Assembly (NCBI GenBank): GCA_016866305.1
Contig: VGMX01000001.1
Location: forward strand, 108,358 to 172,357
Length of the DNA: 64,000 nt
Source of the DNA: Chlorobiota bacterium
GTDB lineage: Bacteria > Bacteroidota > Chlorobiia > Chlorobiales > Chlorobiaceae
Direction of reading: 5' to 3'
Below are positions 33,991-43,748 of the stretch, piece by piece. Positions within the stretch are counted from its first letter, which is position 1. Every line of letters begins with the position of its first letter. Both the position numbers and the translations under genes were made by a program. The notes below the pieces were generated by a model, which saw only the letters and a list, made by a program, of their open reading frames with translations, was not told the origin of the DNA and searched no databases.

Positions 33991-34443
33991 ATGAAAAAGA
34001 ATCCGGTAATGAACATTCTGCACAAAATCATTATCAACCGACCGTTGGCGGAGGTGTCTGCATATCTTTCCGATATAGCCAACGACCGCATATGGCAGGA
34101 GGACGTGCTGGAGTCGGCGATCACCACTTCCGGACCGGTGGGGGTGGGAACTGCAGGCTACGAGGTGCGCTCGGTGCTGGGCTTTCCGATGCGTACCGAA
34201 TGGGTGGTTACGGCTTATGTACCGGAACGGCTGCTGCGTTTCGAAAGTACGGCAAGTGCCATACCGTATGAAGGCGTTATGGAATTCGAGAGCGACGGGA
34301 GCGGCACCCGGCTCACCTACGCATTTGCCACCAAGGCCGATGGCCTGGCGCGGCTCATTGACCCGCTGATGGAGTGGTTCTTTGGCTTCCGGTTCAGGGC
34401 GAACCTTGAAAACCTCAAGGAAATCCTTGAAAAACGCCCCTGA
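33991..34443 (+). CDS. SRPBCC / polyketide cyclase-like protein
   Basis: LAEVSAYLSDIANDRIWQEDVLES...GTRLTYAFATKADGLARLIDPLMEWFFGFRFRANLENLKEILE. Confidence 0.75.
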   Translation: MKKNPVMNILHKIIINRPLAEVSAYLSDIANDRIWQEDVLESAITTSGPVGVGTAGYEVRSVLGFPMRTEWVVTAYVPERLLRFESTASAIPYEGVMEFESDGSGTRLTYAFATKADGLARLIDPLMEWFFGFRFRANLENLKEILEKRP

Positions 34444-34461
34444 TCGACCTCCGGGCAATTC

Positions 34462-35926
34462 TCATTGCCGACTGCCGAACCGGGCGAGCCGTATGAGCTT
34501 TTCGGCAATACCGGTATTGTCGTAGCTTCCGCCGAACGCTTCCGCACCCGCGCCTATCGCGAAAACCGGTACGGGAACCGCGGTATGTGCATTGCTTGTC
34601 CAGCCGATTCCGGCCCTTGAATTCAGCATGCGGGTTACCGCGACCGCGAAAGCATCAGCCCCGCCATAGCGCTCTTCACGGGGTTTGGTGCCGACCCCGC
34701 CTGACGGATATGCAGCCCTGAGCATACCGCGCTCCTGCCGGGAAAGCGCCAGCAGAGAATCGGTCTGCCCGTCGCCGAGACCGTAATAGACCCTCACGCT
34801 GTCCATCACCATCGAAAAGGTGACCTTGCCGCTTTTTTCCCATGCCCCGACCTTTTCGGAAAAGCGCTGCAGCGAAACCTTCTGGCGGCGCAACAGCGAC
34901 AGCCGCGTTTCATATCCCCGCGCAGCGTTGCCGAGCGACAGGCCGCCGCACTCATGGTCGGCAGTTACGACAATTAGCGTTTCTTTCGGATGGAGACGAT
35001 AAAATGATATCGCCCCGGCAATGGCATCGTCGAAAGCCACGATATCGTGGGCTGCGGCAGCAGCATCGTTGGCGTGGCATGCCCAGTCGATCTTTCCGCC
35101 CTCGACCATCATGAAAAATCCGTCGGGGTTGTCAAGCAGCCTGATTCCCTGGCGGGTGAACTCGGCGAGGGAAAGTTCATCTCCCTCCCGATCCATGGCG
35201 TAACTCATGGCCGCCTTGTCGTCGTACCCGGTATATGCCCAGCATCGGGTTGCCGGATTTACGGCATGCAATTCTTCACGTCCGGCCCTCACGCGGTAGC
35301 CGGCGGTTTTCATGACTGCCGGAATGTCAGGCATTGATGCTCCGTGCTTCATGCGTTTGGAGGGAAAATCCCCTTCGGCATAGCCTCCACCGAAATAGTC
35401 GAAACCGCTTGCAGCCATCTGCACGGCGATGTCATGGTAGTTCCCTCTCCCGGCATGGTGCGCGTAAAAACATGCCGGGGTCGCGTTGTCGATCCCCACG
35501 CTCGATACGATGCCAACACGCATGCCGTGCCGCTTCGCCATTTCGGCGATGGTCCGGAGGGTGTCCCGGTGGTTGCTGTGCATGGATATCGTACCTATCG
35601 AGGTCTTGAAACCGGTCGCCAGCGCCGTTCCTGCGGCCCCCGAATCCGTGATATGGCGGTTTTCGGCATGGGTGGAAATCATGCCGGTTACCGGAAAGCG
35701 CGTCATGGCCAGCACCCTTCCCGAGTCGAGCAGGGCGCTGGCAAGCCCGACCTGGGCCGGACCCATGCCGTCGCCGATGAAAAGAAAAAGATATTTCGGC
35801 CGTGATGAAGAATACGCTCCCGGCGCCTGCGATTCCCTGCTTCCGGAACAGGCCGCCAGAAGAACAATCAGAAAATTCAGTACCAGGGCTCTGGCTTTTC
35901 GGCCGGCAATAACGTACATGGCCATA
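34462..35926 (-). CDS. Alkaline phosphatase (lipoprotein-like)
   Basis: YLFLFIGDGMGPAQVGLA; SGAAGTALATGFKT; ADHECGGL; lipobox LLAACSGS. Confidence 0.93.
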
Positions 35927-36007
35927 CTCCTGCTGTAGGGTTGCTGCAAACAAGAAAGGTGGCAATCATACCACCTTTCAAGATAGGAATCTCAACCAAT
36001 TCCGGTT

Positions 36008-36024
36008 GTTACAGATCCGTTACA
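36008..36024 (-). promoter_or_regulatory. Pho-box-like tandem repeat TGTAACggatcTGTAAC upstream of the alkaline phosphatase gene
   Basis: Direct hexamer repeat with 11-bp period, about 80-100 bp upstream of the phosphatase start on the minus strand. Confidence 0.6.
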
Positions 36025-36038
36025 TCAGCAAACCTCTC

Positions 36039-36648
36039 TCAGTACAGCCAGGAGATACCGACTACGATGGCGTTGGAATTGATACCGTCGTTTGAGCGAT
36101 CGGCAATGCCGGCATGGGAGATATGCCGCCAGCGGTAACCGCCGAAAATCGCCTTGTCCGAAGCGAACCGGTACTGCAGACCCGCCCCGATCTGGTCGAG
36201 AAAGTTGAATCCGGCCTTGCCCTGCTCGGCGGTGTCGATGCTGTAGAACATGGGTGCGGCGCTTGCTTCGAAAAACAGGTCAACCGGACGGGCCACTTCA
36301 TGCAGGTACCGTATACCGAAACCGCATCCGGCCTCAATACCATCCCTGGAGCCGGAAACCGCATTCAGAAAGGGCTCGAGCGTAAACTGCATGGTGCTCT
36401 TGCTTCCCTGAATGCCGAACAGGCTGTTGGCGTTGAACCCGAAGCGGACGAATGCGGGGTAGATCGACTGGCTGCCGCCTTCACCGTTCAGCGTAGCCCA
36501 GGCATAACCGGTTCCTATACCGATTTCATTGAGAAAAAGCCCGCGTTTCTCCTCACCAGGCAGGGGCTCGGCAGAAAGAGAAGCTGCCGGAAAGACAAAG
36601 ACACATTGCCAGAAAAAGGCAAAGCCGGTGTAAAGTACGGTGGTTCAT
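36039..36648 (-). pseudogene. Lipid A 3-O-deacylase PagL-like / acyloxyacyl hydrolase, frameshifted in the signal peptide
   Basis: Main frame AEPLPGEEKRGLFLNEIGIGTGYAWATLNGEGG...QFTLEPFLNA...IFGGYRWRHISHAGI has no ATG/GTG/TTG start upstream; ATG at 36648 (MNHRTLHRLCLFLAMC) is in another frame. Removing one base of the 5-A run 36613-36617 joins them. Confidence 0.7.
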
Positions 36649-36667
36649 GGTGAACTGGTTGTTATGG

Positions 36668-37459
36668 TTAAGAATGATACCTACAGGGTGATGCAGTGGC
36701 AGACGTAAGTCTGCCCGAAACAAACGCAAGCACGGTCCGCATGGCCAGCTCACGCTCGCAGTCGCAGAAAAGCTGGTGTTCGGAGTGCTCAAGCCAGAAG
36801 ACCGATTTCTCCTCCGGAGCCGTACCCGCAAGAGCGCAGAGCATTGCCACACTATCGGACAATACGGTAGTCTCGTGACGGTTCTGCAACACCAGCAGCG
36901 GGACGTGAACCTCTGCAAGCACCGGGGGCATCGAACGGATCAGTTCGAAAAGCGAAAGGATGGCATCGGTCGGTGCCCACGCATAGAGGCCGGGACAATC
37001 AAGATGGTCCGTTCCGGCAAAAACCGGCTTGAGACCCCACCGTTTGACAAGCGCAGAGAGCCAGACCGACATGAAGTGCAGCGGGCGTCCGGGAGCAAGC
37101 AGCGAAGAAAGCCGCAGCGCCGGGGCGGCAAGCACCAGGGAATCGACGGTTCCGGGGTAACGTGCGGCAAGATGCAGAGCAAGAAGCGCCCCCATGCTAT
37201 GACCGACGATAACAATCCTTGCTGCCTCTTCGGCAAGCTGTCTGCAGGCTGCATCGACATCGGCGAGCCATTCATGAAAGGTGACGCCTCTTAGTGCCTC
37301 GGGTGAGATCGCTCCATGACCACGAAGCAGAGGAATGCTGACGGGCAGACCCATGGCTTTTAACGGCGCTTCAAGAATTGCAACGCTCTCGGGCGTTGCC
37401 GTGAAGCCGTGAATGAGCAGAACGCCTATGGAAACTCTCGATGGCTGTGTTTGCCTCAT
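36668..37459 (-). CDS. Alpha/beta hydrolase (monoacylglycerol lipase/carboxylesterase type)
   Basis: VLLIHGFTATPES; IVIVGHSMGALLAL; HSEHQLF. Confidence 0.9.
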   Translation of the reverse strand: MRQTQPSRVSIGVLLIHGFTATPESVAILEAPLKAMGLPVSIPLLRGHGAISPEALRGVTFHEWLADVDAACRQLAEEAARIVIVGHSMGALLALHLAARYPGTVDSLVLAAPALRLSSLLAPGRPLHFMSVWLSALVKRWGLKPVFAGTDHLDCPGLYAWAPTDAILSLFELIRSMPPVLAEVHVPLLVLQNRHETTVLSDSVAMLCALAGTAPEEKSVFWLEHSEHQLFCDCERELAMRTVLAFVSGRLTSATASPCRYHS

Positions 37460-37671
37460 GCTGAATACAGAAAAAACCCAAAGCCGCGGCCCCTGGAGAC
37501 AGTTTCCGCCTGAACCCTCAATGCGGAATATAGCGCCCTGTACGGAATTTTCTTCCTAAATGGCTATTATTAGAGGATTGGTACTCCTGCCGCCCCCCAA
37601 ACCGTTCCGGACGCGGAGCGGGCATGCGGGGACGGGGGCGCATCCTGTGAACACAAGAAAGGAGATAAACA

Positions 37672-38178
37672 ATGGTGCGAAGGACGCTCTTGACCATGCT
37701 TGGTATTGCCGCCATCGGGCTCAGTTCCTGTTCGACCAGCCGCGGTCCGGTTTCCACAGACGGCAGGCTGCTTTCACCGGAAGAAGCCTACCGGCTCGGA
37801 AAGCTCAAGAACAAACCCTATGTCATCAACGGCAGGCTCTACGTGCCGATGCAGTACGAGGAAACCAAGGGGTACCAGGAAACCGGCATTGCATCATGGT
37901 ACGGCCAGGAAACCCTTGACCAGCATAACAATCAGCCGACCGCATACGGAGAAACCTTCCGCCCGGACAAACCGAGCGCCGCACACAAATACCTTCCGCT
38001 TCCGGCTGTTGTCCGGGTAACCAACCTTGAGAACAACAGTTCGATTGTTGTCAGGGTTAACGACCGAGGGCCGTTCGTTGACGATCGGGTAATCGACCTC
38101 TCTGCCGAAGCCGCCAAACAGCTCGGATTCCATGCAAAAGGCACTGCAAGGGTGAAAGTGGAAGTGCTCAATAAATAA
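37672..38178 (+). CDS. rlpA: Septal ring lytic transglycosylase RlpA family protein
   Basis: GIASWYGQETLDQHNNQPTAYGETF; VRVTNLENNSSIVVRVNDRGPFVDDRVIDLSAEAAKQLG. Confidence 0.93.
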   Translation: MVRRTLLTMLGIAAIGLSSCSTSRGPVSTDGRLLSPEEAYRLGKLKNKPYVINGRLYVPMQYEETKGYQETGIASWYGQETLDQHNNQPTAYGETFRPDKPSAAHKYLPLPAVVRVTNLENNSSIVVRVNDRGPFVDDRVIDLSAEAAKQLGFHAKGTARVKVEVLNK

Positions 38179-38204
38179 CGCGGGAAACAGAGCGGGACAA
38201 TGCG

Positions 38205-38243
38205 GCCGATCGAGGATCACCCCACGGAAGATCCTCGATCGGC
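38205..38243. terminator. 14-bp perfect inverted repeat downstream of rlpA (hairpin, no clear U-tract)
   Basis: GCCGATCGAGGATC-N11-GATCCTCGATCGGC. Confidence 0.5.
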
Positions 38244-38366
38244 ATGACGACCTGCAGTCCGGCCTTCCTTATCAAAAAATCACGTTTCTGGAGATCTCTG
38301 CCGATATCAGGTTGACCGTTCTCTTGTTTTCGATATGACCTCCAAAGGCACCGGTTTGATAACAGC

Positions 38367-38857
38367 TCAGCCCTGCGTCATGAATGCCTCGTGAAATGCG
38401 ACGCTTCCCAGCGGCACGTTGCCATCGAACGAAAGTGCAAAAAAAACCTCCGGCGGGACGCCTTCCATACCGAGTCCAGCAGGATTCACGAAGCCGAACT
38501 TCCGGTAATATTCAGGATGTCCGACAAGGCAGCAACCATGCGCATCGAGCGATTTCAACCTTGCAAGCCCCTCCCCGATCAATGCCTTGCCGATTCCCTG
38601 TTGCTGCAACTCCGGAACTACCGATACCGGACCAGCCCCCGGTGCCGTCCGACATACTCACCGGCGAAAAAGCGATATGGCCGACAATGCGCCCGTCGAG
38701 TTCCGCCACGAGGGAAACCGAGAACACTCCCGCTTCGCGCAGCGCTCCGATCACGAACTGTTCGGTATGGTCGCTGACCTCGAGTGTTCTGAAGGCCTCG
38801 ATGGTGAAATCGGTTATCGCTGCTGTATCGCCGGGTTGCTCTTCCCTGATTGCTATT
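38367..38857 (-). pseudogene. GNAT N-acetyltransferase, disrupted (start replaced by fic remnant; internal frameshift)
   Basis: N-part IAIREEQPGDTAAITDFTIEAF...FSPVSMSDGTGGW and C-part GPVSVVPELQQQGIGKALIGEGLARL...FALSFDGNVPLGSVAFHEAF lie in different frames; the 5' end abuts the fic duplication. Confidence 0.82.
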
Positions 38858-39164
38858 AAAAAAGCTCTGGCAGCTGGCACGCCTTTCGACGCCGATCGTT
38901 TGGTCCTGTTTGAATCTCTGGCCGCTGTGTTGCGAGTCATGCCGCTCGTGCAGAAAGCGTCACCGACCAGAACAGAAACGGCGCGCATCAATTTTGCCTT
39001 TCTGGAATCCTATTTCTTCATTGAAGCCATGCAGCACATCCAGCAATGGACTTCGGCATTCGACTATACCGATCTTGACCAGGTAATCGGCCAAATGAAA
39101 GCGTGTAATGCTTTTGAAAAATCCCGCAAACAGTACCAGCTGCTCAATGTTTCGGACCTGGGTG
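38855..39164 (+). pseudogene. fic remnant: internally deleted copy of the AbiEi-like-Fic gene at 56176-57681
   Basis: 38861-39016 matches 56821-56976 and 39017-39164 matches 57520-57667 almost base for base; the 543 bp between, with the HPFIDGNGR motif, is missing. Confidence 0.93.
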
Positions 39165-39464
39165 CCGCCACCATGTAAAAAGCCGCTTGGTACAAAGGCT
39201 TTAACTGACGATAGGCACAAAACCTTATTGCCATTTTTTCTCCAGGTGCAGATGTGGCCCCCGCAAGGGAGCTCGCTGATCAGACGCCAAATCTCCTGGT
39301 GCTCGCTTGGGCATGATTGTTTGGCGGGGTGTGTGCCGGAGGGACACATGGCTTCTCAGACGTGAGCAACAAGAAATAGAGGCAAAATCGGCCTCTGAAC
39401 CCGCCTCATCCTCAATGAGCATAATATCATTCATTATAAAACTATAAGATACTTATTGAGTGGT

Positions 39465-39506
39465 ATACCGTTCATCTTGTTTGATCTTTCATATGATTAA
39501 CGGTAT
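39465..39506. promoter_or_regulatory. Candidate HipB operator: ATACCGTT-N26-AACGGTAT
   Basis: 8-bp perfect inverted repeat just upstream of hipB. Confidence 0.45.
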
Positions 39507-39549
39507 CTTCTAATGTTATTTCATGCGTTGATGGACAAAGAGCACAAGA

Positions 39550-39891
39550 ATGACTGAGAACGCCAACTGGACATCGATGAGTGACCAGGCGCTGGCCGCG
39601 CACATAGGAGCTTTTGTGCGGCACCATCGTCTGGAACAGAACCGGACACAGGACGCGCTAGCCCATGCCGCAGGCATCAGCCGCTCAACCCTGAGCCTAC
39701 TGGAAAGGGGCCAGACCGTCACGCTGGCTACCCTGATTCAGGTGCTCAGGGTACTGGACCAGTTAGAGGTCATGGAGGCGTTTGTTGTAGAACAGCGTGT
39801 CAGTCCGTTGGTGCTGGCCAGGATGCAGAAAGAAAAACGGCAACGGGCAAGAGGAAAACAGGGCGACGGCACCACGGAACATGACTGGTAA
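39550..39891 (+). CDS. hipB: HipB-like XRE family HTH antitoxin
   Basis: LGAFVRHHRLEQNRTQDALAHAAGISRSTLSLLERGQTVTLATLIQVLRVL; directly upstream of hipA. Confidence 0.88.
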   Translation: MTENANWTSMSDQALAAHIGAFVRHHRLEQNRTQDALAHAAGISRSTLSLLERGQTVTLATLIQVLRVLDQLEVMEAFVVEQRVSPLVLARMQKEKRQRARGKQGDGTTEHDW

Positions 39892-39894
39892 GCA

Positions 39895-41199
39895 ATGGAC
39901 GTAGCGGAAGTCAGGATATGGGGAGAACTGGCCGGGGCTGTCGCCTGGGACGAAGCCGCCGGTCTGGCTACCTTTGAATTCGATCCCCGTTTTAAATCGA
40001 AGGGATGGGATCTGGCTCCCCTGCAAATGCCCATCTCCGACACGAGGAACCTGTTTGCGTTTCCCGCGTTGCGCAAAAAGGCCGAACCCGCACTGGACAG
40101 CTTCAAAGGATTGCCGGGCCTCCTGGCCGACGTGCTGCCTGACCGGTACGGCAATCAGCTGATCAACCTGTGGCTGGCCGGGCAGGGCCGACCACAGAAC
40201 AGCATGAATCCGGTCGAGATGCTCTGTTTTATCGGCACCCGTGGGATGGGCGCCCTGGAGTTCGAACCGGCGGTCTGGAAAGCGAACAGGAGAACCTTTT
40301 CTGTCGAGATCGCTGCGCTGGTGGAGATTGCAAAAACCATGCTCTCAAGAAAAGAGGCCTTTACAGCCAATCTTGAAGCAGATGCGAAGAAGGCGATGTC
40401 GGAACTGCTTCGTATCGGCACCTCGGCAGGCGGCGCAAGGCCGAAGGCCGTGATTGCCTGGAATGAAAAAACCGGAGAGGTTCGATCAGGCCAGACCAAT
40501 GCCCCTCACGGGTTCGAGCACTGGCTGTTGAAGCTGGACGGCGTAAGCGACGTGCAACTCGGCTCATCTCACGGATATGGGCGTGTAGAAATGGCTTATT
40601 ATAATATGGCCCAGGCCTGCGGCATCACCATGATGCCGTCCCGATTGCTGGAGGAAAACGGAAGGGCGCACTTCATGACCAAACGCTTCGACCGCGAAGG
40701 CGGCTCGACGAAACACCACATCCAGACCTTCAGCGCCCTGAAGCACTTCGACTACAACTCGGTCATGAGTTTCAGCTACGAGCAGCTGTTCCAGACCATG
40801 CGCGAACTGAAACTGCCCTACCCCGATGCGGAGCAGATGTTCAGACGGATGGCATTCAATGTGGCGGCACGAAACTGCGATGACCACACCAAGAACTTCT
40901 CGTTCCGGCTGAAACAGGGCGGAAAATGGGAACTGGCCCCAGCGTATGACGTCTGCCATGCCTGGCAGCCAGACCACCGCTGGGTCAGCCAGCACGCCCT
41001 GAGCATCAAAGGCAAGCGGGCAGACATCACCAGAGAAGACCTGCTCGCCATCGGCAAATCCGTCAGTGTAAAAAAAGCCGCCGAACTCATCGATGAAGTC
41101 AATGCTGCGGTAGCGCAATGGAAACAGTTTGCCGACGAGGTGGCGGTTGAAACCACCTTGCGAGATCAGATCGCCAAAACCCATATTCGGTTGAAATAG
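39895..41199 (+). CDS. hipA: Type II toxin HipA family kinase
   Basis: LPGLLADVLPDRYGNQLINLWL; STKHHIQTFSALKHFDYN; FNVAARNCDDHTKNFSF; ELAPAYDVCHAW. Confidence 0.93.
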   Translation: MDVAEVRIWGELAGAVAWDEAAGLATFEFDPRFKSKGWDLAPLQMPISDTRNLFAFPALRKKAEPALDSFKGLPGLLADVLPDRYGNQLINLWLAGQGRPQNSMNPVEMLCFIGTRGMGALEFEPAVWKANRRTFSVEIAALVEIAKTMLSRKEAFTANLEADAKKAMSELLRIGTSAGGARPKAVIAWNEKTGEVRSGQTNAPHGFEHWLLKLDGVSDVQLGSSHGYGRVEMAYYNMAQACGITMMPSRLLEENGRAHFMTKRFDREGGSTKHHIQTFSALKHFDYNSVMSFSYEQLFQTMRELKLPYPDAEQMFRRMAFNVAARNCDDHTKNFSFRLKQGGKWELAPAYDVCHAWQPDHRWVSQHALSIKGKRADITREDLLAIGKSVSVKKAAELIDEVNAAVAQWKQFADEVAVETTLRDQIAKTHIRLK

Positions 41200-41268
41200 A
41201 CCTAATTCCCTTTACTGTTCTACAAAATACCCTGTTTGGAAAAGGAAGGTTTTCAAATGCAAGTGGTC

Positions 41269-41836
41269 TGATAAACGGGGGCATGTCCACCCAGCCATGG
41301 ATTCAGTTTTTCCTTGACCGCATCCATGACGGGACCTATCGGCCCGGCCTTCTTCTGCACCAGATCGATATCCTCTGAATATCTTGCAGGAGGAAGATGA
41401 AGCTTGAACAGAGCTGTGCCGCCGCGAAATACCAGATTTGCCGCTGCAACAGGATGGCTGTAGAAATCAACCAGCGCACGACAGATGATCAGGTCCTGCT
41501 CAACCTGTGATATCTGCTGCCAGGGAGCATGAGAGCGCCACTGGGTGATATAATCAAGAGGAATCATAGATCAGGAATAACCGTTTCGTTCGGCAGAAGC
41601 CGCCAGCGGGTGATTTGACGGACACCGGAATGTGGACGAGAGGGAGAAAGCAGAGCAGGAACAGGTTTTCTTTCTGCAACATATGAAGCCAATCCGTCGG
41701 ACAATCCTGACTCACCTAACATTTCAAGCAAATAGCCCAAACGTTGGGCCCAGGTTATTGGTGACAATCCGGCTATGGCAACCAGCTCCGCAGCATTGAG
41801 AAATTCAGCCAACTCGGCAAAGACGTTTTTCATCAA
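41269..41836 (-). pseudogene. abiEi-abiEii remnant (C-terminal 90 aa of AbiEi plus N-terminal 104 aa of AbiEii)
   Basis: 41288-41825 is collinear without indels with 61120-61657 (full-length pair at 60566-62178); both ORFs truncated. Confidence 0.92.
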
Positions 41837-41905
41837 AATCGATCAATACCGCGCACTAACAATAAAGACTGTCGCCCCCTCATATCTACTTCAGCAACTT
41901 GCAAT

Positions 41906-43738
41906 TCAATCGGCGACGACCGCCTGCCCCTCCATATCAAACAGCGCGAAGGTCAGGGCCATGTCGGGAAGCCATTGGCAGCAGGCGCGATGGCCGGCGT
42001 CGGCGATGGCCGGATAGAGCGGTTCGTCGCTGGTGAAGGGAATGTGGCCGGTCACGTTTCGGACGAGGCGGAGGTCGGCGAGCTGGCTCGTGATGGCCGG
42101 GCTGTAGCCCAGGTCGGCGGCGAGATTGGCGAGCCATCGGGGATCGAGTGGGACGACTCGGCTGGAGAGGTCGGCCTGGCCCTGGGCGAGCTTGGTGGCT
42201 TTGGCGAGCATGACCCCGACGATGACGCGGCTAAACCCGCCGTGGTCGCGCACGAGTTCGAGAGAGCGTCCGATGGCATTGCCGTAGTGAATGCAGGCAA
42301 GCTCCGGCAGATCGGGAAAAAGTGCGCGGAGGTAGCGCTCCGACCGGAGACCGGAGGTGAGGGCGAGGGTCGTGCAGCCGTTGGCGGCGGCAACGGCGAT
42401 GGACTGGCGGATGCTGGCCAGCCACGCCTCCATCGAGTAGGGAACGACCTCTCCGCTCGTGCCGAGGATCGATATGCCGCCGGTGATGCCGAGCCGAACG
42501 TTCATCGTTTTGCGGGCGACCTCCTCCCCGCCCGGCGCTGAAATCGTCACCAAGACGGCGTGGCACAATCCGCGCTGCCGTAGCGCTTCGGCGATGCACC
42601 CCCGGATCATCCGGCGCGGCACGGGGTTGATCGCCGGTTCGCCGGGTGGAATCTCGAGTCCCGGCAACGTCACCCTGCCGACCCCCTCGCCTTGCAGGAA
42701 TCGCACCTCGCCCGGCTCGCTGCCCGGCGCGAGCGAGACCTCGCTGACGATCAACAGGCCGTGCGTCACGTCGGGATCGTCGCCCGCGAACTTCCGCACT
42801 CCGCATCGCGCCCGCCCTTGCTCCGCGCGGTACGAGACGATCCCGAAGCTCGCGACTTTGCCGGACGGCAGCGCGATTGTGACCGAGTCGGGCGCATCGC
42901 CGTCAAGCAGCGCGATCATGGCGGCTTTTGTGGCTGCGGCGGCGCAAGCTCCGGTGGTGTAGCCTGTCCGGAGCGGCTTCAGGTCGGCGCGTTCCGCCAG
43001 CATCGCTTCAAGATCTTTGACAGACAAAACGACGCTATCCCAAGCCGGGGCGGGTGGACGCCGGATGACGATCAGCGGAATGACACACCGTTCGGCGACC
43101 CGAAGCTTCGCCGGAAAAAAGCCGAACTCGCCGCTCTCCTTGACGAGCAGGCAATCGACGCCATGCGATCGCACCAGCGCTTCGAGGGCTTCGTCGGAAC
43201 CATCGGGACTCATCGGCAGCAGCTTCGCTTCGGGAAAGCCTTCGCGCCGCGCCAGCTCCATCGATGCCACTGACGGCAGAATCCGCAGAAGCATCTCGCG
43301 CCGCTCCCACCACGAGCGCAACGGGGCGATGGATTGCACGCCGGTCAGCGCGAGCAGTTTCGTCGGCTCGATCCGTTCGAGCAGCGCGACAGCTTCTACG
43401 AAATCGGTTGCCGGATGAATCCACGATGCTGACGGAAGTGGCGAGACCGGTCTGTCGCAGCGGATCAGGCGAACGTCGAGACGCCTGCACACCTCGAACA
43501 CCGATTGATGCAACTGCGATGCAAAGGGGTGGGAGGCGTCGATGACGATACGCACGCCGCGCGAAGCGATGAGTTTCTCCATCGCCGCCTCGTCCAGCGC
43601 TCCGTCGCGAAACTCGCCGCAGGTCGTCGCGAATGGCTCGATACGGCTTCTGGTCGAGTAGATGAAGGGCATCGCGAACCGGTCGCAAAGCGCCGCCGCC
43701 TGCCGTCCCTCGGTCGTACCGCCGAAGAGCAGAATCAT
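41906..43738 (-). CDS. Fusion: precorrin-6A reductase CbiJ + cobalt-precorrin-5B C1-methyltransferase CbiD
   Basis: N-term MILLFGGTTEGRQAAALCDRF...VIDASHPFASQLHQ; C-term LRTGYTTGACAAAATKAAM...VTISAPGGEEVARKTMNVRLGITGGISILGTSGEVVPYS. Confidence 0.93.
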   Translation of the reverse strand: MILLFGGTTEGRQAAALCDRFAMPFIYSTRSRIEPFATTCGEFRDGALDEAAMEKLIASRGVRIVIDASHPFASQLHQSVFEVCRRLDVRLIRCDRPVSPLPSASWIHPATDFVEAVALLERIEPTKLLALTGVQSIAPLRSWWERREMLLRILPSVASMELARREGFPEAKLLPMSPDGSDEALEALVRSHGVDCLLVKESGEFGFFPAKLRVAERCVIPLIVIRRPPAPAWDSVVLSVKDLEAMLAERADLKPLRTGYTTGACAAAATKAAMIALLDGDAPDSVTIALPSGKVASFGIVSYRAEQGRARCGVRKFAGDDPDVTHGLLIVSEVSLAPGSEPGEVRFLQGEGVGRVTLPGLEIPPGEPAINPVPRRMIRGCIAEALRQRGLCHAVLVTISAPGGEEVARKTMNVRLGITGGISILGTSGEVVPYSMEAWLASIRQSIAVAAANGCTTLALTSGLRSERYLRALFPDLPELACIHYGNAIGRSLELVRDHGGFSRVIVGVMLAKATKLAQGQADLSSRVVPLDPRWLANLAADLGYSPAITSQLADLRLVRNVTGHIPFTSDEPLYPAIADAGHRACCQWLPDMALTFALFDMEGQAVVAD

Positions 43739-43748
43739 GCCGCCCCCC

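Noticed and set aside
35954-35978. AAAGGTGG-CAATCATA-CCACCTTT hairpin upstream of the alkaline phosphatase
   Set aside because: Perfect 8-bp stem but no strong U-tract; may be a 5'UTR structure, not enough to call a regulator.
38384-39178. 264-aa plus ORF that appears to be a Fic C-terminal protein
   Set aside because: Its N-terminal half is antisense to the GNAT pseudogene; only the last ~100 codons are fic remnant and the catalytic motif is deleted.
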